Of a stretch of 34,093 nucleotides of DNA, positions 1-7,683 are shown in pieces. The notes under the pieces were generated by a model. That model was not told the DNA's origin, ran no database searches, and worked only from the letters and a program-made list of their open reading frames with translations. The position numbers and the translations under genes were made by a program. This DNA is from Armatimonadota bacterium. GTDB taxonomy: Bacteria; Armatimonadota; Fimbriimonadia; Fimbriimonadales; Fimbriimonadaceae. The stretch covers positions 1 to 34,093 of the forward strand of contig JAFDWT010000103.1 in assembly GCA_018268335.1 (NCBI GenBank), given 5' to 3'. Position 1 is the stretch's first letter; each line of letters begins with the position of its first letter.

Positions 1-495
1 ATCAGCGCAGGGGCCTTGCGGGTGAAAAAGGAGTGGCAGTCATTGGAGGAGCTGGTCGGAAGCGCGCTGGCCCGGACCGAGACCCTGTTGGCTGGACACT
101 CGGTCCACGTCGACCTTGCGCCAGACTTGCCGTTGATGGAGTTGGACGGAGTCCTGGTCGAGCAGGTTTTTGTGAACCTTCTAGAGAACGCCTCGCGGCA
201 CACATCGCCGGGCACCAGCGTCTGGATCGACGCCCGGCCAGTCGGGCAGGCTGTCCGAATCGCGTTCTCAAACGACGGCCCAACTCTCACGCAGCATGAA
301 ATCGCCAACGTCTTCGAGAAGTTTTCTCAAGGCAATCAGGCCAGCGGCGGATCAGGGCTTGGCTTAGCGATCTGCAAGGCGATCGTCGAAGCCCATGGCG
401 GCACGATCAGCGCCGAGCCAAGGGAAAGCCAGGGTGTCCGGTTCCTCATCGACCTGCCCGCTAGTAAAGGCGCACCGGAGGTGCCCGTTGGCTGA
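1..495 (+). CDS. kdpD: Sensor histidine kinase KdpD, C-terminal fragment
   Basis: This is the 3' end of a histidine kinase gene; the reading frame is open to the left edge, so the true start lies outside the window. About 164 residues are visible. They contain the end of the dimerisation region ('EWQSLEELVGSAL'), the N box ('NLLENASRHT'), a short G1-like stretch ('FSNDGPTL'), an F box ('VFEKFSQ') and the G2 box ('GSGLGLAICKAIVEAHGG'). The pattern 'LPLMELDGVLVEQVFVNLLENA' is split by family-typical residues and is characteristic of KdpD, the membrane kinase that responds to potassium limitation and osmotic stress and phosphorylates KdpE. The kdpE start lies inside its last codons, so the pair is translationally coupled. 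The kdpFABC pump genes are not in the window and may lie upstream. Family assignment is firm; function in this organism is inferred. Confidence 0.9.
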   Translation: MSAGALRVKKEWQSLEELVGSALARTETLLAGHSVHVDLAPDLPLMELDGVLVEQVFVNLLENASRHTSPGTSVWIDARPVGQAVRIAFSNDGPTLTQHEIANVFEKFSQGNQASGGSGLGLAICKAIVEAHGGTISAEPRESQGVRFLIDLPASKGAPEVPVG

Positions 496-1183
496 GCCCA
501 TGCGGATCGTCGTCATCGAGGACGAGCGGGCGATATCCCGCCTCATCAGAACTGGCTATGGCCGTGACGAGGCTGAGGTGCTCGACGCCACCACCGGCGA
601 GGCCGGAATGCAACTGGTGGCCAAGGCGAACCCAGATGTCGTGCTCCTGGACCTTGGCCTCCCCGACATGGACGGCCAGGAAGTCTGCCGCAGGCTGCGC
701 GAGTGGACCGACGTGCCGATCATCGTGGTCTCAGCCCGCGGGAAAGAGGACGACAAGGTGCTCGCCCTCGACAACGGGGCCGACGACTACATGACCAAGC
801 CTTTCGGTCTCAACGAATTGCAGGCCCGAGTGCGGGCCTCGTTGCGCCACTCCCTCCGCCGCAAAGCGGCTGAGCCAGAGCCGGTCTTCCGGTCTGGCGA
901 CATTGAAGTTGACCTCCAGGCCCGCGTCGTGCGCCTAACTGGAGAGGAGGTCCGTCTGACTGCCACTGAGTACAAACTGCTCGCCATGCTCGTCCGGCAT
1001 GCCGGCATGGTCTTGACCCACAAGCAGATCCTCGAGGAAGTTTGGGGCCCCGCCTATGTCGACGAACTGCACTACCTTCGGGTCTACATGGGCCAGCTAC
1101 GCCACAAACTCGAACCCGACCCCACGCGCCCAAGGCTCTTACGGACAGAAAGCGGTGTCGGCTATCGGCTGATGGCCGAATAG
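488..1183 (+). CDS. kdpE: Response regulator KdpE (OmpR family)
   Basis: This is a 231-residue response regulator, close to the usual length of KdpE. The receiver domain (about residues 5-120) is complete: acidic pair E11-D12, phospho-acceptor D55 in 'VVLLDLGLPDMDG', S82, and K104 in 'TKPF'. A winged-helix DNA-binding domain follows (about 135-231), ending with the KdpE-like 'LHYLRVYMGQLRHKLE' and 'GVGYRLM'. It is expected to activate the potassium-uptake operon kdpFABC after phosphorylation by KdpD. I chose the TTG at 488 because GGAGGTG (477-483) sits just in front of it; an ATG at 500 is in frame but 16 bases away from that site. The start overlaps the kdpD stop by 8 bases. Family identity is secure, while the exact start is less so. 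Confidence 0.93.
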   Translation: MAEPMRIVVIEDERAISRLIRTGYGRDEAEVLDATTGEAGMQLVAKANPDVVLLDLGLPDMDGQEVCRRLREWTDVPIIVVSARGKEDDKVLALDNGADDYMTKPFGLNELQARVRASLRHSLRRKAAEPEPVFRSGDIEVDLQARVVRLTGEEVRLTATEYKLLAMLVRHAGMVLTHKQILEEVWGPAYVDELHYLRVYMGQLRHKLEPDPTRPRLLRTESGVGYRLMAE

Positions 1184-1281
1184 CAGTTCCCGCGCGGTCG
1201 CTCAGACTCAAGAGTTCGTCAAGACCAGGCTCCCCTTCCATGGTGTGCGGTTAACTTCCCAATGCAGGAGACTTCTGCCAC

Positions 1282-1740
1282 ATGAGACTGCAATACGACC
1301 ACCAGAGCCATCCCCACGTTGAGGAACGCAAGAAGACGGGACCGGTGAAGCAAAAGGGGCGCAACCAAGGCGAACACCTAGACACCAACGCCAAAGTGGC
1401 GATCATCCTGACCAAGACAGTCGGCACCATGTGGTGTGCTTACTTCTTCACCGGGTTGGCGCTGGTCGCTTTGCCCGACGCGATCAAGTCCGGCAACATG
1501 ATCACCATTGTGCAATGGGTGAGCCAAACGTTCATCCAGCTTGTGATGCTCAGCGTCATCATGGTCGGGCAGAACATCCTGGGCCAGGCGGCGGACAAAC
1601 GCGCGGAGATGACCTACAAAGACGCCGAGGCCACGTTCCACGAGGCATGCGAGATTCAGAAGCACCTGAAGGAGCAAGACGACGCCATCAACGCCATCCT
1701 TGACCGCCTGGAAAGGCTAGACCAGACTCCATCGAAATAG
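1282..1740 (+). CDS. Small two-helix membrane protein, function unknown
   Basis: This 152-residue protein starts with a charged, Lys/Arg/His-rich cytoplasmic-looking stretch (residues 1-40). Two probable transmembrane helices follow (about 44-68, 'GTMWCAYFFTGLALVALP', and about 79-101, 'TFIQLVMLSVIMVGQNIL'). The tail is a charged helix that is probably a short coiled coil ('AEATFHEACEIQKHLKEQDDAINAILDRLERL'). The arrangement recalls small bacterial membrane proteins of the DUF1003 type, but I cannot assign it firmly. AGGAG at 1266-1270 precedes the ATG by 11 bases. It lies 98 bases downstream of kdpE on the same strand, so it may be co-transcribed with kdpDE or controlled by KdpE, but no operator was identified. 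A GTG at 1345 is a possible alternative start. Confidence 0.72.
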   Translation: MRLQYDHQSHPHVEERKKTGPVKQKGRNQGEHLDTNAKVAIILTKTVGTMWCAYFFTGLALVALPDAIKSGNMITIVQWVSQTFIQLVMLSVIMVGQNILGQAADKRAEMTYKDAEATFHEACEIQKHLKEQDDAINAILDRLERLDQTPSK

Positions 1741-1776
1741 AAAAGGCGCCCCCGCACCTCGTTGTGCAGGGACGCC
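1741..1776 (-). terminator. Rho-independent terminator after the first metalloprotease gene
   Basis: An imperfect hairpin spans 1745-1776: GGCG/CGCC, CCC/GGG and GCAC/GTGC pair around the loop CTCGTT, with two single mismatches. On the minus strand it is followed by TTTTCTATTT, the U-rich tail expected of an intrinsic terminator. It lies 25 bases beyond the stop of the minus-strand gene ending at 1801. Confidence 0.65.
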
Positions 1777-1790
1777 AATATTGACTTGTC

Positions 1791-1812
1791 AGCCTGAAAG
1801 TCAGGCTTTCTT
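1791..1812 (+). terminator. Possible weak terminator for the plus-strand membrane-protein gene
   Basis: A short hairpin, AGCCTGA - AAG - TCAGGCT (1791-1807), is followed on the plus strand by TTCTT. It lies 51 bases downstream of the plus-strand stop at 1740 and overlaps the end of the convergent gene. The stem is short and the T-run poor, so this is only a candidate. Confidence 0.3.
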
Positions 1813-2733
1813 GCGGCGGCGGTACGCAGCAATCGCGCCGAGACCGAGCAGGCCCATGGTCGTCGGCTCCGGAACGGACTTGACATCCCAGCCTATTCCG
1901 TCACCAGCCATGACCTCCTCGTTCGAGTAGTTGATCAGCTGGCCCGATGTGCCGAATGCGTCTTGGACGTGCGGATTGGCGTCGCTGGCCCAGTCAGCAT
2001 AGTCGCCGCCAAACAAACCGTTATTGTAATCTCGTACCTTGGTCACACCATTGTCGTAGGAAAGGTAGTTCCCCACAGAGTTGGAGTTCAGGTTCGTCCG
2101 TACGCCAGCAGCAGAATATCGGAACAAGTCGGCAGCACCCACAAAGGTATTGATAAAGCCAGAGCCGATCAGCGAGGCTGGCCCACCAATGCCCATGGAC
2201 TCATCAATCTCGTGCTGGGCGACAGCATGTAGATCGTATTTGCCAACCTGTGCCCCCTGAGAGCGCGTGAAGCAAAGACTGGCGTTCAGGGAAATGTAAC
2301 AGTCAAAGCCGTTCCCATCGGAACCGATCGACTGTCCAAGGGCACGGATTTGTGCACGGGTCAATGCGACGCCTCGAGCCCCAAAGGGGTTGCCACCCGG
2401 AAGACTGGCTACGGCAGTGTTGTCCAACGCCGACTTAGCATCTGCAGCGAGCAACGACTTAAACGCGCCGTAAGTAAAACCGAAAAGACTTTGGCTGCTA
2501 CCTCCCAAGCCAGAGTTCACGTTAGTAAACTTGAGATTGACTGTCACATTGTCAGTGTATCGGCCAGAAATGTCGTTCAGGGCGTCCTGGATCGTGGCCT
2601 GTTGGTCAGCGCTGAATCCGACGAACGTGGGGTTGAAGACAAGCCCAGCGGCGAAAGCGCCGGAGGACAAAGCGGAGGCACCGAGCACGAAAAACGCTGA
2701 ACGGAGGGCCTTTGATAAGCACGGAGAGTTCAT
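1801..2733 (-). CDS. PEP-CTERM metalloprotease-like protein (NF038122-like), copy 1
   Basis: This is a 310-residue secreted protein. A signal peptide (about residues 1-29, hydrophobic 'SAFFVLGASALSSGAFA') is followed by a domain carrying 'AVAQHEIDESMGIGG' (H174, E175, E178). That is the HExxE-type signature of a family of PEP-CTERM-associated putative metalloproteases, in which the third position of the usual HExxH motif is Glu. The C-terminus has a classical PEP-CTERM tag: 'VPEPTTMGLLGLG', a short hydrophobic segment and a basic tail 'RRRKKA'. Such tags are recognised by exosortases, which cut the protein and deliver it to the cell surface; no exosortase gene is in the window. I chose the ATG at 2733 over a longer frame from 2793 because AGGA precedes it and a signal peptide begins there. 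A paralogue lies directly upstream in transcription order. Proteolytic activity is inferred, not shown. Confidence 0.8.
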   Translation of the reverse strand: MNSPCLSKALRSAFFVLGASALSSGAFAAGLVFNPTFVGFSADQQATIQDALNDISGRYTDNVTVNLKFTNVNSGLGGSSQSLFGFTYGAFKSLLAADAKSALDNTAVASLPGGNPFGARGVALTRAQIRALGQSIGSDGNGFDCYISLNASLCFTRSQGAQVGKYDLHAVAQHEIDESMGIGGPASLIGSGFINTFVGAADLFRYSAAGVRTNLNSNSVGNYLSYDNGVTKVRDYNNGLFGGDYADWASDANPHVQDAFGTSGQLINYSNEEVMAGDGIGWDVKSVPEPTTMGLLGLGAIAAYRRRKKA

Positions 2734-2787
2734 AGTTGCGATCCTAGCTTGGAGCAACTTCACAAAATTGACTCCAAAGCAATTCGG

Positions 2788-2808
2788 GTTCATTAAATAA
2801 CAATGAAC
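2788..2808. promoter_or_regulatory. Inverted repeat upstream of the first metalloprotease gene
   Basis: The sequence GTTCATT - 7 bases - AATGAAC forms a perfect 7-bp inverted repeat about 55 bases before the ATG at 2733. The region 2734-2917 is clearly richer in A and T than its surroundings. It could be an operator or an mRNA hairpin; no known motif was recognised. Confidence 0.3.
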
Positions 2809-2917
2809 GAACCTTTTCGTGCAATCGACCGAAATAACGGCCTACTTACCAGCAAATACTGGCCACTATGCCATGGCAATACTGCTGGGACAATCCATAG
2901 TCCTTTATAGATCCTCA

Positions 2918-2959
2918 TTCCAAAATATAGTGGGTGCTGGCCTTCGCCAGCACCCACTA
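2918..2959 (-). terminator. Strong Rho-independent terminator after the second metalloprotease gene
   Basis: A perfect 14-bp stem (2928-2941 with 2946-2959) closes over the tetraloop CTTC (GAAG in the minus-strand RNA). On the minus strand it is followed by TATTTTGG, a U-rich tail. It lies 26 bases past the stop of the gene at 2986-3933, so the two paralogues appear to be separate transcription units. Confidence 0.85.
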
Positions 2960-2985
2960 ATAAGTTTCAGAGAATTGATTTGCTC

Positions 2986-3933
2986 TTAGGCTTTCTTGCG
3001 TCGCTTGGCGAACGCCGCGACACCCAGGCCGAGCAGGGCCATGGTCGACGGCTCGGGCACAGCCTTGACGTCCCAGCCGACGGCATCGCCGACCGAGATT
3101 TCCGGAGTGCCATAGTTGACCAGCGTGTTTGGCGTCGCAAAGGCGTCTTGGACGTTCGGGCCACTGCCTGCCCAGTCAGCGTAGTCGCCACCGTTGTTGC
3201 CATTGTTGAAGCTGCGGATGTTGGTCACGCCGCCATCAACTGAGAAATAGTTGCCGACTGAGTTGGTGCTCAGAGTCGACCGGACGCCAGCGCCTGTCCA
3301 GCGGAAAAGATCCTCGACACCAACCCGAGTCGTCGAACCGATGCGAGATCCAGGCCCGCCGATTCCCATGGCTTCGTCGGCCTCGTGCTGGGCGACAGCG
3401 TGCAGGTCATATTTGTTAGCCTGCGGGCCTACCGACCGCGTGAAGCAAATGCCAGCGTTCAGGAAGAGCGTGGCGTCGAAGCCATCCGGCGTTGCCCCCA
3501 CGTTGTAGCCCAGCGCACGGGCGCTGGCCCACGTCATATTGACCTTTTTCTCGGCACCAGTTGCGTCCAAGAATGGCATAGCTGCGGCCAACGATGCGAC
3601 CGCCGTATTGTCCAAAGCCGACTTCTTGTCGGCCGTCAAAGCCGCCTTGACGTTGGCATAGCTGTCGACAGCAAGCCAAGTGCTGCTGCCACCCAGGCCA
3701 CTGCCAGAGTTCAGAATCTGCAGCTTGACTGTCACGTTGTCGGTGTAAATGCCCTTCAGTTCGGCCAACGCAGCGTTTATGGTGGCTTTCTGATCCGCAC
3801 TAAAGTCGGCGGCCGAGCCGTCGTTGCCAAACGTGACGCTGAAATCAAGCGCGTGGGCGTTGGCCGCCAGGGCCAATCCGGTGCCCGCAACGAACGCACA
3901 GCGGAAGCATCGAGAGAATCTCTTGGAATTCAT
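2986..3933 (-). CDS. PEP-CTERM metalloprotease-like protein (NF038122-like), copy 2
   Basis: This 315-residue paralogue of the neighbouring gene has the same order of parts. There is a signal peptide (about 1-28, ending 'AANAHA'), a domain with 'AVAQHEADEAMGIGG' (H183, E184, E187), and a C-terminal sorting tag 'VPEPSTMALLGLG' followed by a hydrophobic helix and 'KRRKKA'. Shared blocks such as 'SALDNTAVASL', 'YTDNVTV' and 'GGDYADW' show that the two genes arose by duplication. The protein is predicted to be exported and processed by an exosortase. The start at 3933 is supported by AGGAG 11 bases upstream. Its GC content is more like the rest of the window than that of copy 1. The HExxE signature suggests metal binding, but substrate and activity are unknown. 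Confidence 0.82.
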   Translation of the reverse strand: MNSKRFSRCFRCAFVAGTGLALAANAHALDFSVTFGNDGSAADFSADQKATINAALAELKGIYTDNVTVKLQILNSGSGLGGSSTWLAVDSYANVKAALTADKKSALDNTAVASLAAAMPFLDATGAEKKVNMTWASARALGYNVGATPDGFDATLFLNAGICFTRSVGPQANKYDLHAVAQHEADEAMGIGGPGSRIGSTTRVGVEDLFRWTGAGVRSTLSTNSVGNYFSVDGGVTNIRSFNNGNNGGDYADWAGSGPNVQDAFATPNTLVNYGTPEISVGDAVGWDVKAVPEPSTMALLGLGVAAFAKRRKKA

Positions 3934-4259
3934 GTCTGTTACCGTCTCCTAGCAATCACGGGGCTCCGAAGCTCGACGACTGGCACATCGGTCAACCAAA
4001 TCTGCATCTAACAACGGCCCCACATCAAGAGCCGACTGAACATGGCCAATCACGAGTCGCACGGCCCCCCGTACAACTGACATCGTAGATTCTAACAGGT
4101 TTTTTTCCAGATCGCCGGAATTGGCACCTGTATTTTTGCCGGATTGACTTCCATTTGACACTCCTATAACATCCAGCCAGATTGATGAACCGAAGTCAAT
4201 TGCCGCTAATCTGAATCCGATCACAGGACGCGCAGCGAAAAATCGGGCAGAATCCAAGA
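3934..4259. other. Divergent intergenic region between the metalloprotease and sugar-transporter genes
   Basis: These 326 bases separate a minus-strand and a plus-strand gene, so they should hold both promoters. I see an inverted repeat ACAGGT (4095-4100) with ACCTGT (4126-4131) that encloses a run of seven T, and one sigma-70-like candidate on the plus strand (4144-4170). No open frame in it looks like a gene, and no convincing minus-strand promoter or riboswitch was found. Confidence 0.6.
4144..4170 (+). promoter_or_regulatory. Candidate sigma-70 promoter of the sugar ABC operon
   Basis: TTGACT (4144-4149) and TATAAC (4165-4170) resemble -35 and -10 boxes, but the spacer is only 15 bases. 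A second -35-like TTGACA lies at 4155-4160 without a matching -10. The predicted leader would be about 80 bases. This is weak evidence from consensus matching only. Confidence 0.3.
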
Positions 4260-5255
4260 ATGTCCAGCCGAATCGTGCTTGCCGGCCTCCTCGCCACCGC
4301 CATAGCCCTCGCCGGATGCGGCAACGAAGCGGCCGCGCCCAAGGGACCGGAATCGTCCGCCTCCGCAACCAACGGCAATAAACTCAAGCTGGCCTTCATC
4401 ACCAACAACGCCTCTGACTTTTGGACCATCGCTCGCAAAGGCGTGGAGAAGGCTGAAAAAGAGATGCCCAATGTCAAAGTCGAGTTCCTCATTCCTGGCG
4501 ACGGTTCGGCCACGGAGCAGAAGCGCCTGATCGACGACCAATTGGCCAAGGGAATCGACGGCATCGCGATCAGCCCGAATGACGCGGCAAACGCCACGGA
4601 GACTCTCAACAAGGTAGCCAAACAAGCCATCCTGGTCACCCAAGACAGCGACGCGCCAAAGAGCGACCGCGCCGCCTACGTCGGCACGGACAACAAGGCA
4701 GCCGGCGTCCAAGCGGGCGAAGAATTGAAGAAGGCTCTGCCCAACGGCGGAAAGGTCATGGTCTTCGTTGGCAAGATGGACGTCCAGAACGCCCAAGACC
4801 GCGTCGCCGGTCTGCGCGAAGCCGTGGCCGGAACCAAGATCGAGATCATCGACGTCCGCACCGACGACACCGACCACGCCCGTGCCAAGGCCAACGTGGC
4901 GGACACCTTGGTCAAGTATCCCGACATCGCCGGACTCGTCGGCATTTGGAGCTACAACGGCCCCGCGATCCTGAACGCCGTCAAGGAAGCCAACATGGTC
5001 GGGAAGGTCAAGATCGTTTGCTTCGACGAAGAGGACGACACCCTCGCTGGCGTCAAGGACGGCTCCATCGAGGCGACGATCGTCCAGCAGCCGTTCGAGT
5101 TCGGATACCAGTCCGTCAAGGTCATGGCTGCTCTCAAGGAAGGCAAAAAGGACGTGGTCCCCGCTAACAAGCTCATGATCGTCCCCACCCAGGTGATCGA
5201 CAAGGCCGGTGTCGACGCCTTTGCTGCCAAGCTCAAAGAGCTCCGGGGCAAATAA
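4260..5255 (+). CDS. Sugar ABC transporter substrate-binding lipoprotein (RbsB-like)
   Basis: This 331-residue protein binds the substrate outside the membrane and delivers it to the importer encoded by the next two genes. A lipoprotein signal peptide ends in 'LAGC' with the lipidated Cys at residue 20. The mature part is a type I periplasmic-binding fold of the ribose/xylose class: 'LAFITNNASDFW' at the start, 'LIDDQLAKGIDGIAISPND' in the first lobe, and 'YVGTDNKAAG' and 'CFDEEDDTLAGVKDGSIEATIVQQP' in the second. The sugar cannot be told from sequence. The gap to the ATPase gene is 6 bases, so the three genes form an operon. No strong ribosome-binding site precedes the ATG at 4260. Confidence 0.88.
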   Translation: MSSRIVLAGLLATAIALAGCGNEAAAPKGPESSASATNGNKLKLAFITNNASDFWTIARKGVEKAEKEMPNVKVEFLIPGDGSATEQKRLIDDQLAKGIDGIAISPNDAANATETLNKVAKQAILVTQDSDAPKSDRAAYVGTDNKAAGVQAGEELKKALPNGGKVMVFVGKMDVQNAQDRVAGLREAVAGTKIEIIDVRTDDTDHARAKANVADTLVKYPDIAGLVGIWSYNGPAILNAVKEANMVGKVKIVCFDEEDDTLAGVKDGSIEATIVQQPFEFGYQSVKVMAALKEGKKDVVPANKLMIVPTQVIDKAGVDAFAAKLKELRGK

Positions 5256-5261
5256 GTCAGC

Positions 5262-6734
5262 GTGCTACTGGCGTCCGGGATCACCAAGCGCTATCCAGGC
5301 GTGACTGCGCTCGACGGGGTGGACTTCTCCATCTCGTCGGGCGAGGTTGTCGGCCTTGTCGGTGAAAACGGCGCGGGCAAATCCACGCTCATCAAGATCC
5401 TTGGCGGCTTGGTCCAGCCTGATTCTGGCCAGGTCGTGATGGAGGGACGTCAGGTCAAAATCGACGGCTCCGCGACAGCCCGGAGGCTCGGGATCGGCGT
5501 CATCCACCAAGAACTGAGCGACCTCGACAACCTTGACGTCGCGGGCAACGTGATGCTGGGCCGCGAACCGACGAAATTTGGCTTAATCGACCGCCCGGCC
5601 CTGCGAGCCATGGCGCTCCGTGCCCTGGAGCGGCTTGGGATGGGGCAGCTTGTCGACGAACCGCAGTCCAGCCTGTCCATCGGCCAACGGCAGTTGGTCG
5701 AGATCGCCAAGGCACTTTCGCTCGAGGCCAAGGTCCTCATCATGGACGAGCCCACCTCCAGCCTGACAGCTGGTGAAACGGAACGCCTGATCGAAGTCGT
5801 GCGTGATCTGAGAGCGCAGGGCGTGGCCGTCGTCTACGTCTCGCACCGGCTGAACGAAGTCAAGGAACTTGCCGACCGGGTCGTCGTGTTCCGCGACGGC
5901 AAGAACGCAGGCGCGCTCGACAAGGAGCAGATCACCCCCCAAGCGATGGTCCGGCTCATGATCGGTCGCGACGTAGCAGTCGCCAACGAGCACACCCACC
6001 TAGCTGGTGCAGCAGTTCTGGAGCTTCAGGCCGTCAGAACGAAGCGATTTCCCAGTCACAGTGTCTCGTTCACCGTCCATAGCGGGGAGATCGTCGGCAT
6101 AGCTGGTCTTGTCGGGGCGGGGCGGACTGAACTGGCCCAAGCCGTTTGCGGTGTGGATCCCCTTGCTGGTGGCAATGTGCGCCTCGACGGGAAGAGCCTT
6201 GGAAACTCAGTGAGGGCGGCTATTTCGGCCGGTCTCTACCTCGCACCGGAGGACAGGCGGCGTACCGGGCTTGTGACCAGGTCCAGCGTCCGCGAGAACA
6301 CGACACTGCCCGATCTGCCCCACTACGCACGCATCGGGCTCCTTGAGCGAGGGGCCGAAACCCAGACTGCCGCGAAGATGCTCGAAGAACTCAACATCAA
6401 GTCGCCCAGCGTCGAGACCACAGTGAGCGGCCTGAGCGGTGGCAACCAGCAGAAAGTGGTCATCGCCAAGTGGTTGGCTATGTCCCCGAGGTGCATCGTC
6501 TTTGACGAGCCGACCCGGGGAATCGACGTCGGCGCCCGTGCCGAGATCTACTCGCGGATGCGGGAATTGGCCGATTCCGGTGTAGCGGTCCTCATGGTCA
6601 GCAGCGACATGGAAGAAGTCCTCGCCGTCAGCGACCGGGTCTTGGTCATGCACGAGGGCCGGTTAGCTGGCGAACTGCCGCGCGCCGCAGCGACTGAAGA
6701 GGCCATCATGGCTCTGGCGGTGGGACATGCCTAA
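5262..6734 (+). CDS. Sugar ABC transporter ATP-binding protein, double-domain (RbsA/XylG/MglA type)
   Basis: This 490-residue protein carries two fused nucleotide-binding domains, as is usual for CUT2-family sugar importers. The first domain has Walker A 'GENGAGKST', signature 'LSIGQRQL' (atypical compared with LSGGQ) and Walker B 'VLIMDEPTSSL'. The second has a degenerate Walker A 'GLVGAGRTE', in which Lys is replaced by Arg, an intact signature 'LSGGNQQK', and Walker B 'CIVFDEPTRGID'. A degenerate second site is normal in this family, so one ATP site is expected to drive transport. It starts with GTG 6 bases after the binding-protein gene, and its last 8 bases overlap the permease gene, showing tight translational coupling. 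Confidence 0.93.
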   Translation: MLLASGITKRYPGVTALDGVDFSISSGEVVGLVGENGAGKSTLIKILGGLVQPDSGQVVMEGRQVKIDGSATARRLGIGVIHQELSDLDNLDVAGNVMLGREPTKFGLIDRPALRAMALRALERLGMGQLVDEPQSSLSIGQRQLVEIAKALSLEAKVLIMDEPTSSLTAGETERLIEVVRDLRAQGVAVVYVSHRLNEVKELADRVVVFRDGKNAGALDKEQITPQAMVRLMIGRDVAVANEHTHLAGAAVLELQAVRTKRFPSHSVSFTVHSGEIVGIAGLVGAGRTELAQAVCGVDPLAGGNVRLDGKSLGNSVRAAISAGLYLAPEDRRRTGLVTRSSVRENTTLPDLPHYARIGLLERGAETQTAAKMLEELNIKSPSVETTVSGLSGGNQQKVVIAKWLAMSPRCIVFDEPTRGIDVGARAEIYSRMRELADSGVAVLMVSSDMEEVLAVSDRVLVMHEGRLAGELPRAAATEEAIMALAVGHA

Positions 6735-7683
6735 GTTCAAATTCGGGAAGGAGGCGGGGATCTTCCTGCTTCTCGTCGTCCTTTGCGTGGTCGTGACGGT
6801 CATGAACCCACGGTTCCTATCGCCGATCAACGTCCAGAACACGGCACGCCTCATCGGCATGTTCGGAATCCTCAGCCTCGGCCTGGCAGTTGTCATCGTC
6901 ACCGGTGGAATCGACCTCTCAGTCGGCTCCCTCGTGGCGCTTCTGGGCGCCCTGTTGTCGATCGGTTTGGTCGACAAGCACATGTCGCCGGTCGTCGTCG
7001 TCGTAGGCGTGCTGCTCGTCGGGGCTGGGTTGGGGCTCGTCCACGGCCTGCTCGTGACGCGGGCCAAGCTCCAGCCGTTCATCGTCACGCTCTGTGGACT
7101 TCTCATCTACCGAGGAGCTGCCCGGTTCGTGGCCGAAGACCAGTCCAAGGGTTTTGGCGACTCGGCCGGTTTCATGTGGTTGCACGACCTGGCGGTCGGG
7201 AACTTCCTGGGAGTGCCCTGGCCGTTTGTCATCTTTGCCGTCTTCGCCGTCGCTTTAGGGGTGCTCCTGCACAAGTCGGTCTACGGCCGATACCTTTACG
7301 CGATTGGCCGCAACCCTGAAGCAGCACGGTACTCGGGCGTCAACGTGAAAAGGGTCGAGACCCTAGCGTATGTTGTCGCCGGCGGGTTCACCGCGGTCGC
7401 GGCGATCCTCTTTGCGTTCTACACCAACTCGATCTCGCCTTCCTCGCACGGCAACTTCTATGAGCTCTACGCCATCGCGGCGGCAGTCTTGGGCGGTTTC
7501 TCACTCCGTGGCGGAGAGGGCTCGGTAGTCGGTGTGGTGCTGGGCGCCATTTTGCTCCAGATCCTTCAGAATCTGGTCAACCTCTTGGGCATTCCCAGTT
7601 CGCTCAATTTCGCCGTAATGGGCGCGGTGATCCTGCTTGGGGTGCTTGCCGACAACCTCGTCCTCCGACGCAAACAGGCTTAG
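6727..7683 (+). CDS. Sugar ABC transporter permease (RbsC type)
   Basis: This 318-residue integral membrane protein has about eight to ten hydrophobic helices and belongs to the BPD_transp_2 permease family (CUT2 importers). Typical stretches are 'LAVVIVTGGIDLSVGS', 'IGRNPEAARYSGVNV' and 'AVLGGFSLRGGEGSV'. It would form the channel through which the sugar delivered by the lipoprotein passes. The ATG at 6727 overlaps the ATPase gene by 8 bases. Its TAG stop interlocks with the TAA stop of the convergent gene at 7680, so the two genes share four bases (TTAG) with no space for a terminator between them. Confidence 0.93.
   Translation: MPKFKFGKEAGIFLLLVVLCVVVTVMNPRFLSPINVQNTARLIGMFGILSLGLAVVIVTGGIDLSVGSLVALLGALLSIGLVDKHMSPVVVVVGVLLVGAGLGLVHGLLVTRAKLQPFIVTLCGLLIYRGAARFVAEDQSKGFGDSAGFMWLHDLAVGNFLGVPWPFVIFAVFAVALGVLLHKSVYGRYLYAIGRNPEAARYSGVNVKRVETLAYVVAGGFTAVAAILFAFYTNSISPSSHGNFYELYAIAAAVLGGFSLRGGEGSVVGVVLGAILLQILQNLVNLLGIPSSLNFAVMGAVILLGVLADNLVLRRKQA

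Noticed and set aside
3385-4011. Open frame of 208 codons on the plus strand
   Set aside because: Antisense to metalloprotease copy 2; no ribosome-binding site or family motif.
4095-4131. Terminator or riboswitch at ACAGGT...ACCTGT with a T-run
   Set aside because: The stem is only 6 bp, the T-run is inside the loop, and no known riboswitch core is visible.
4221-4877. Open frame of 218 codons on the minus strand
   Set aside because: Antisense to the sugar-binding lipoprotein gene, with repetitive Gly/Val/Asp composition.
6100-6140. Broken second Walker A in the sugar ATPase as a sign of pseudogenisation
   Set aside because: Replacement of Lys by Arg in the second site is normal for RbsA/XylG/MglA-type proteins, and the rest of the gene is intact.
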